NCBI GenBank assembly: GCA_963854835.1
Contig: OY978530.1
Span: forward strand, 18,886,733 to 18,950,732
Direction: 5' to 3'
Source: Megamerina dolium
Taxonomy: Eukaryota > Arthropoda > Insecta > Diptera > Megamerinidae
Length of the DNA stretch: 64,000 nucleotides
Below, one piece after another: positions 61,464 through 64,000 of the stretch; the stretch's first letter is position 1; each line of letters begins with the position of its first letter. Below the pieces are notes generated by a model. That model had not been told where the DNA came from and did no database searches. It was given only the letters and a program-made list of their open reading frames with translations. The position numbers were made by a program, and so were the translations under genes.

Positions 61464-64000
61464 GGCTACGCTAAATAGTGGGCGTCGTGCGTCCATTTCC
61501 TGTGAGCCTAGTTGCTCGTACAATACTAATCCACACCTTAAATCTCGTTATTCTACGCTGAATAGTTTGCAAGTTATAACCGGTAAAATTTTTTTTAATT
61601 TCCGCAACTTTGTATAGGAGACCCAAAAAGGAGTGGGCGTGGTACACTGATTTTCTACCAGACAGAAGATTGCCGAAGTTACAGCTGTTTCAATTTAAAA
61701 TTTGTATGGGGGCTACGATAAACAGTGGGCGTGGTGCGTCCATTTCCTGTGAGCCTAGTTGTTCGTACAATACTAATCCACACCTTAAATCTCGTTATTC
61801 TACGCTAAATAGTTTGCAAATTATAACCGGTAAAATTTTTTTTTTAATTTCCGCAAAATTATATGGGAGACCCAAAAAGGAGTGGGCGTGGTACACTGAT
61901 TTTCTACCAGATTATTTCCAACTACTATGTTAATCTAAGTGTCAATTATGGTTAATCTAGAGAGAAGATTGCCGAAGTTACAGCTGTTTCAATTGAAAAT
62001 TTGTATGGGGGCTACGATAAACAGTGGGCGTGGTGCATCCATTTCCTGTGAGCCTAGTTGCTCGTACAATACAAATCTATACCTTAAATCTCGTTGTCCT
62101 ACGCTAAATGGTTTGTAAGTTATGGAGCTTAAAAGTTTTAGTTTAATTCCCTAGACTTTGTATGAGAGACCCATGAAGGAGTGGGCGTGGCACACTGATT
62201 TTCTACCAGATTATTTCCGACTACGATATTAATTTAGGTGTCACTTATGGTTATTCTAGACAGAAGATTGCCGAAGTTACAGCTGTTTCAATTTAAAATT
62301 TGTATGAGGGCTACGATAAACAGTGGGCGTGGTGCGTCCATTTCCTGTGAGCCTAGTTGCTCGTACAATACTAATCCACACCTTAAATCTCGTTATTCTT
62401 TGTATGGGAGACCCAAAAAGGAGTGGGCGTGGTACACTGATTTTCGACCAGATTATTTTCAACTACTATGTTAATCTATGTGTCAATTATGGTTATTCTA
62501 GAGAGAAGATTGCCGAAGTTACAGCTGTTTCAATTGAAAATTTCTATGGGGGCTACGATAAACAGTGGGCGTGGTGCGTCCATTTCCTGTGAGCCTAGTT
62601 GCTCGTACAATACTAATCCACACCTTAAATCTCGTTGTCTTACGCTAAATGGTTTGTAAGTTATGGAGCTTAAAATTTTAGTTTAATTCCCTCGACTTTG
62701 TGTGGGAGACCAATGAAGGAGTGGGCGTGGCACACTGATTTTCTGTCAGATTATTTCTGACTACGATATTAATTTAAGTGTCAATTATGGTTATTCTAGA
62801 CGGAAGATTGCCGAAGTTACAGCTGTTTCAATTTAAAATTTGTATGGGGGCTACGATAAACAGTGGGCGTGGTGCGCCCATTTCCTGTGAGCTTAGTTGC
62901 TTGTACAATACTAATCCACACCTTTAATGTCCTTATTCTACAGTGAATAGTTTGCAAGTTATAACCGGTAACATTTTTTTTTAATTTCCGCAACTTTGTA
63001 TGGGAGACCCAAAAAGGAGTGGGCGTGGTACACTGATTTACTACCAGATTATTTCCGACTACCATGTTAATCTAAGTGTCAATTATGGTTTTTCTAGAGA
63101 GAAGATTGCCGAAGTTACAGCTGTTTCAATTGAAAATTTGTATGGGGGCTACGATAAACAGTGGGCGTGGTGCACCCATTTCCCGTTAGTCTAGTTGCTC
63201 GTACAATACTAATCCACACCTTAAATCTCGTTATTCTGCGCTGAATAGTTTGCAAGTTATAACCGGTAACATTTTATTTTAATTTCCGCAACTTTGTATG
63301 GGAGACCCAAAAATGAGTGGGCGCGGTACACTGATTTTCTAACGGATTATTTCCGACTACTCTGTTTATCTAAGTGTAAATTGTGGTTATTCTAGAGAGA
63401 AGATTGCCGAAGTTACAGCTGTTTCAATTTAAAATTTGTATGGGGGCTACGATAAACAGTGGGCGTGGTGCACCCATATTCCGTTAGTCTAGTTGCTCGT
63501 ACAATACTAATCCACACCTTAAATCTCGTTATTCTGCGCTGAATAGTTTGCAAGTTATAACCGGTAACATTTTATTTTAATTTCCGCAACTTTGTATGGG
63601 AGACCCAAAAATGAGTGGGCGCGGTACACTGATTTTCTAACGGATTATTTCCGACTACTCTGTTAATCTAAGTGTAAATTGTGGTTATTCTAGAGAGAAG
63701 ATTGCCGAAGTTACAGCTGTTTCAATTTAAAATTTGTATGGAGGCTACGATAAACAGTGGGCGTGGTGCGCCCATTTCCCGTTAGTCTAGTTGCTCGTAC
63801 AATACTAATCCACACCTTAAATCTCGTTATTCTGCGCTGAATAGTTTGCAAGTTATAACCGGTAACATTTTATTTTAATTTCCGCAACTTTGTATGGGAG
63901 ACCCAAAAATGAGTGGGCGTGGTACACTGATTTTCTACCAGATTATTTCCGACTACTATGTTAATCTAAGTGTAAATTATGGTTATTCTAGAGAGAAGAT
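61464..64000 (+). repeat. Satellite monomers to the window edge
   Basis: Mixed monomers: a 53-bp-deletion unit, a B-type pair and a ~242-bp unit (62238-62592), then from 62817 a third copy of 56588-57771. The array is still in full register at 64000, so it continues beyond the window. Confidence 0.85.

Larger units (their letters stand above)
6540..64000 (+). repeat. 57-kb satellite DNA array, ~297-bp monomer
   Basis: From about 6540 to the window end the sequence is one head-to-tail tandem array in a single orientation. The reference monomer can be seen at 7555-7851 (297 bp): TTTGTATGGG, then AGTGGGCGTGG at +23, TAATC at +73, GTTATT at +93, then a second half starting with TTTGTATGGG at 7710. 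About 200 monomers are present. Subtypes differ in the middle (for example CGTTATTCTACGCTGAATAG versus CGTTGTCCTACGCTAAATGG), in a 15-bp insertion (monomer about 312 bp) and in deletions giving about 244- and 242-bp units. Many short ORFs of 60-150 codons recur because monomers are near-identical and 297 is a multiple of three; they lack protein-like features and I do not call them genes. I see no transposon insertion and no inversion. I do not recognise a named satellite family. Confidence 0.97.

Noticed and set aside
6884..63194. Many 60-150-codon ORFs on both strands that recur through the array
   Set aside because: They are readings of the same satellite monomer in several frames, overlap each other on both strands, lack protein-like domains, and their ends follow monomer variants. 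They recur because the DNA repeats.
6915..64000. CRISPR-like array
   Set aside because: The units are near-identical along their whole ~297-bp length with no unique spacers, and the surroundings are eukaryotic retroelements.

Overview
The window looks like non-coding heterochromatin from a higher dipteran. The base composition, BEL/Pao and LOA-like retroelement relics, CATA microsatellites and a satellite rich in GGGCGTGG boxes would suit a tephritid or related fly, but that assignment is inference. No intact host gene, tRNA, rRNA, CRISPR array or bacterial feature was found.

Layout. (1) Positions 1-1645 hold the 3' part of a non-LTR retrotransposon of the I/LOA group, reading rightwards. 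It contains the end of the reverse transcriptase, an RNase H domain whose four catalytic residues survive, a C-terminal CCHC motif and a short 3' UTR, and it is broken by at least two frameshifts. (2) Positions 1646-2625 are AT-rich non-coding DNA with a CATA microsatellite and a perfect 16-bp hairpin, possibly leader or LTR of the next element. (3) Positions 2626-3359 are a 726-bp non-autonomous DNA transposon with matching terminal inverted repeats and TTAA on both sides. (4) Positions 3392-5662 are a decayed, internally deleted BEL/Pao LTR retrotransposon. The gag N-terminus is joined in frame to the pol RNase H domain, followed by integrase in several frames. Directly downstream, 5731-6249 is an intact 172-codon ORF for a three-zinc-knuckle gag-like protein, preceded by a splice-acceptor-like pyrimidine tract. 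(5) From about 6540 to the right edge, some 57 kb are one uninterrupted head-to-tail satellite array with a basic monomer near 297 bp, roughly 200 copies. Short open frames inside the array are by-products of the repeat and are not genes.

The satellite is the dominant feature. The monomer is itself an old dimer: its 155-bp and 142-bp halves align without gaps at about 60% identity. Several subtypes (normal, a 'B' type, a 15-bp insertion type, and deletion types of about 244 and 242 bp) are assembled into local higher-order tandem duplications. Their periods are about 4.69/4.44, 2.875, 2.629, 4.661, 1.441, 1.995, 1.433, 4.248 and 0.721 kb. Different blocks use different periods, so the array is a mosaic of recent local duplications rather than one uniform higher-order repeat. 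The left edge is decayed; the right edge lies outside the window.

The parts do not form a working pathway. The picture is a satellite border with a cluster of dead transposons beside it, plus one possibly coding transposon-derived ORF.
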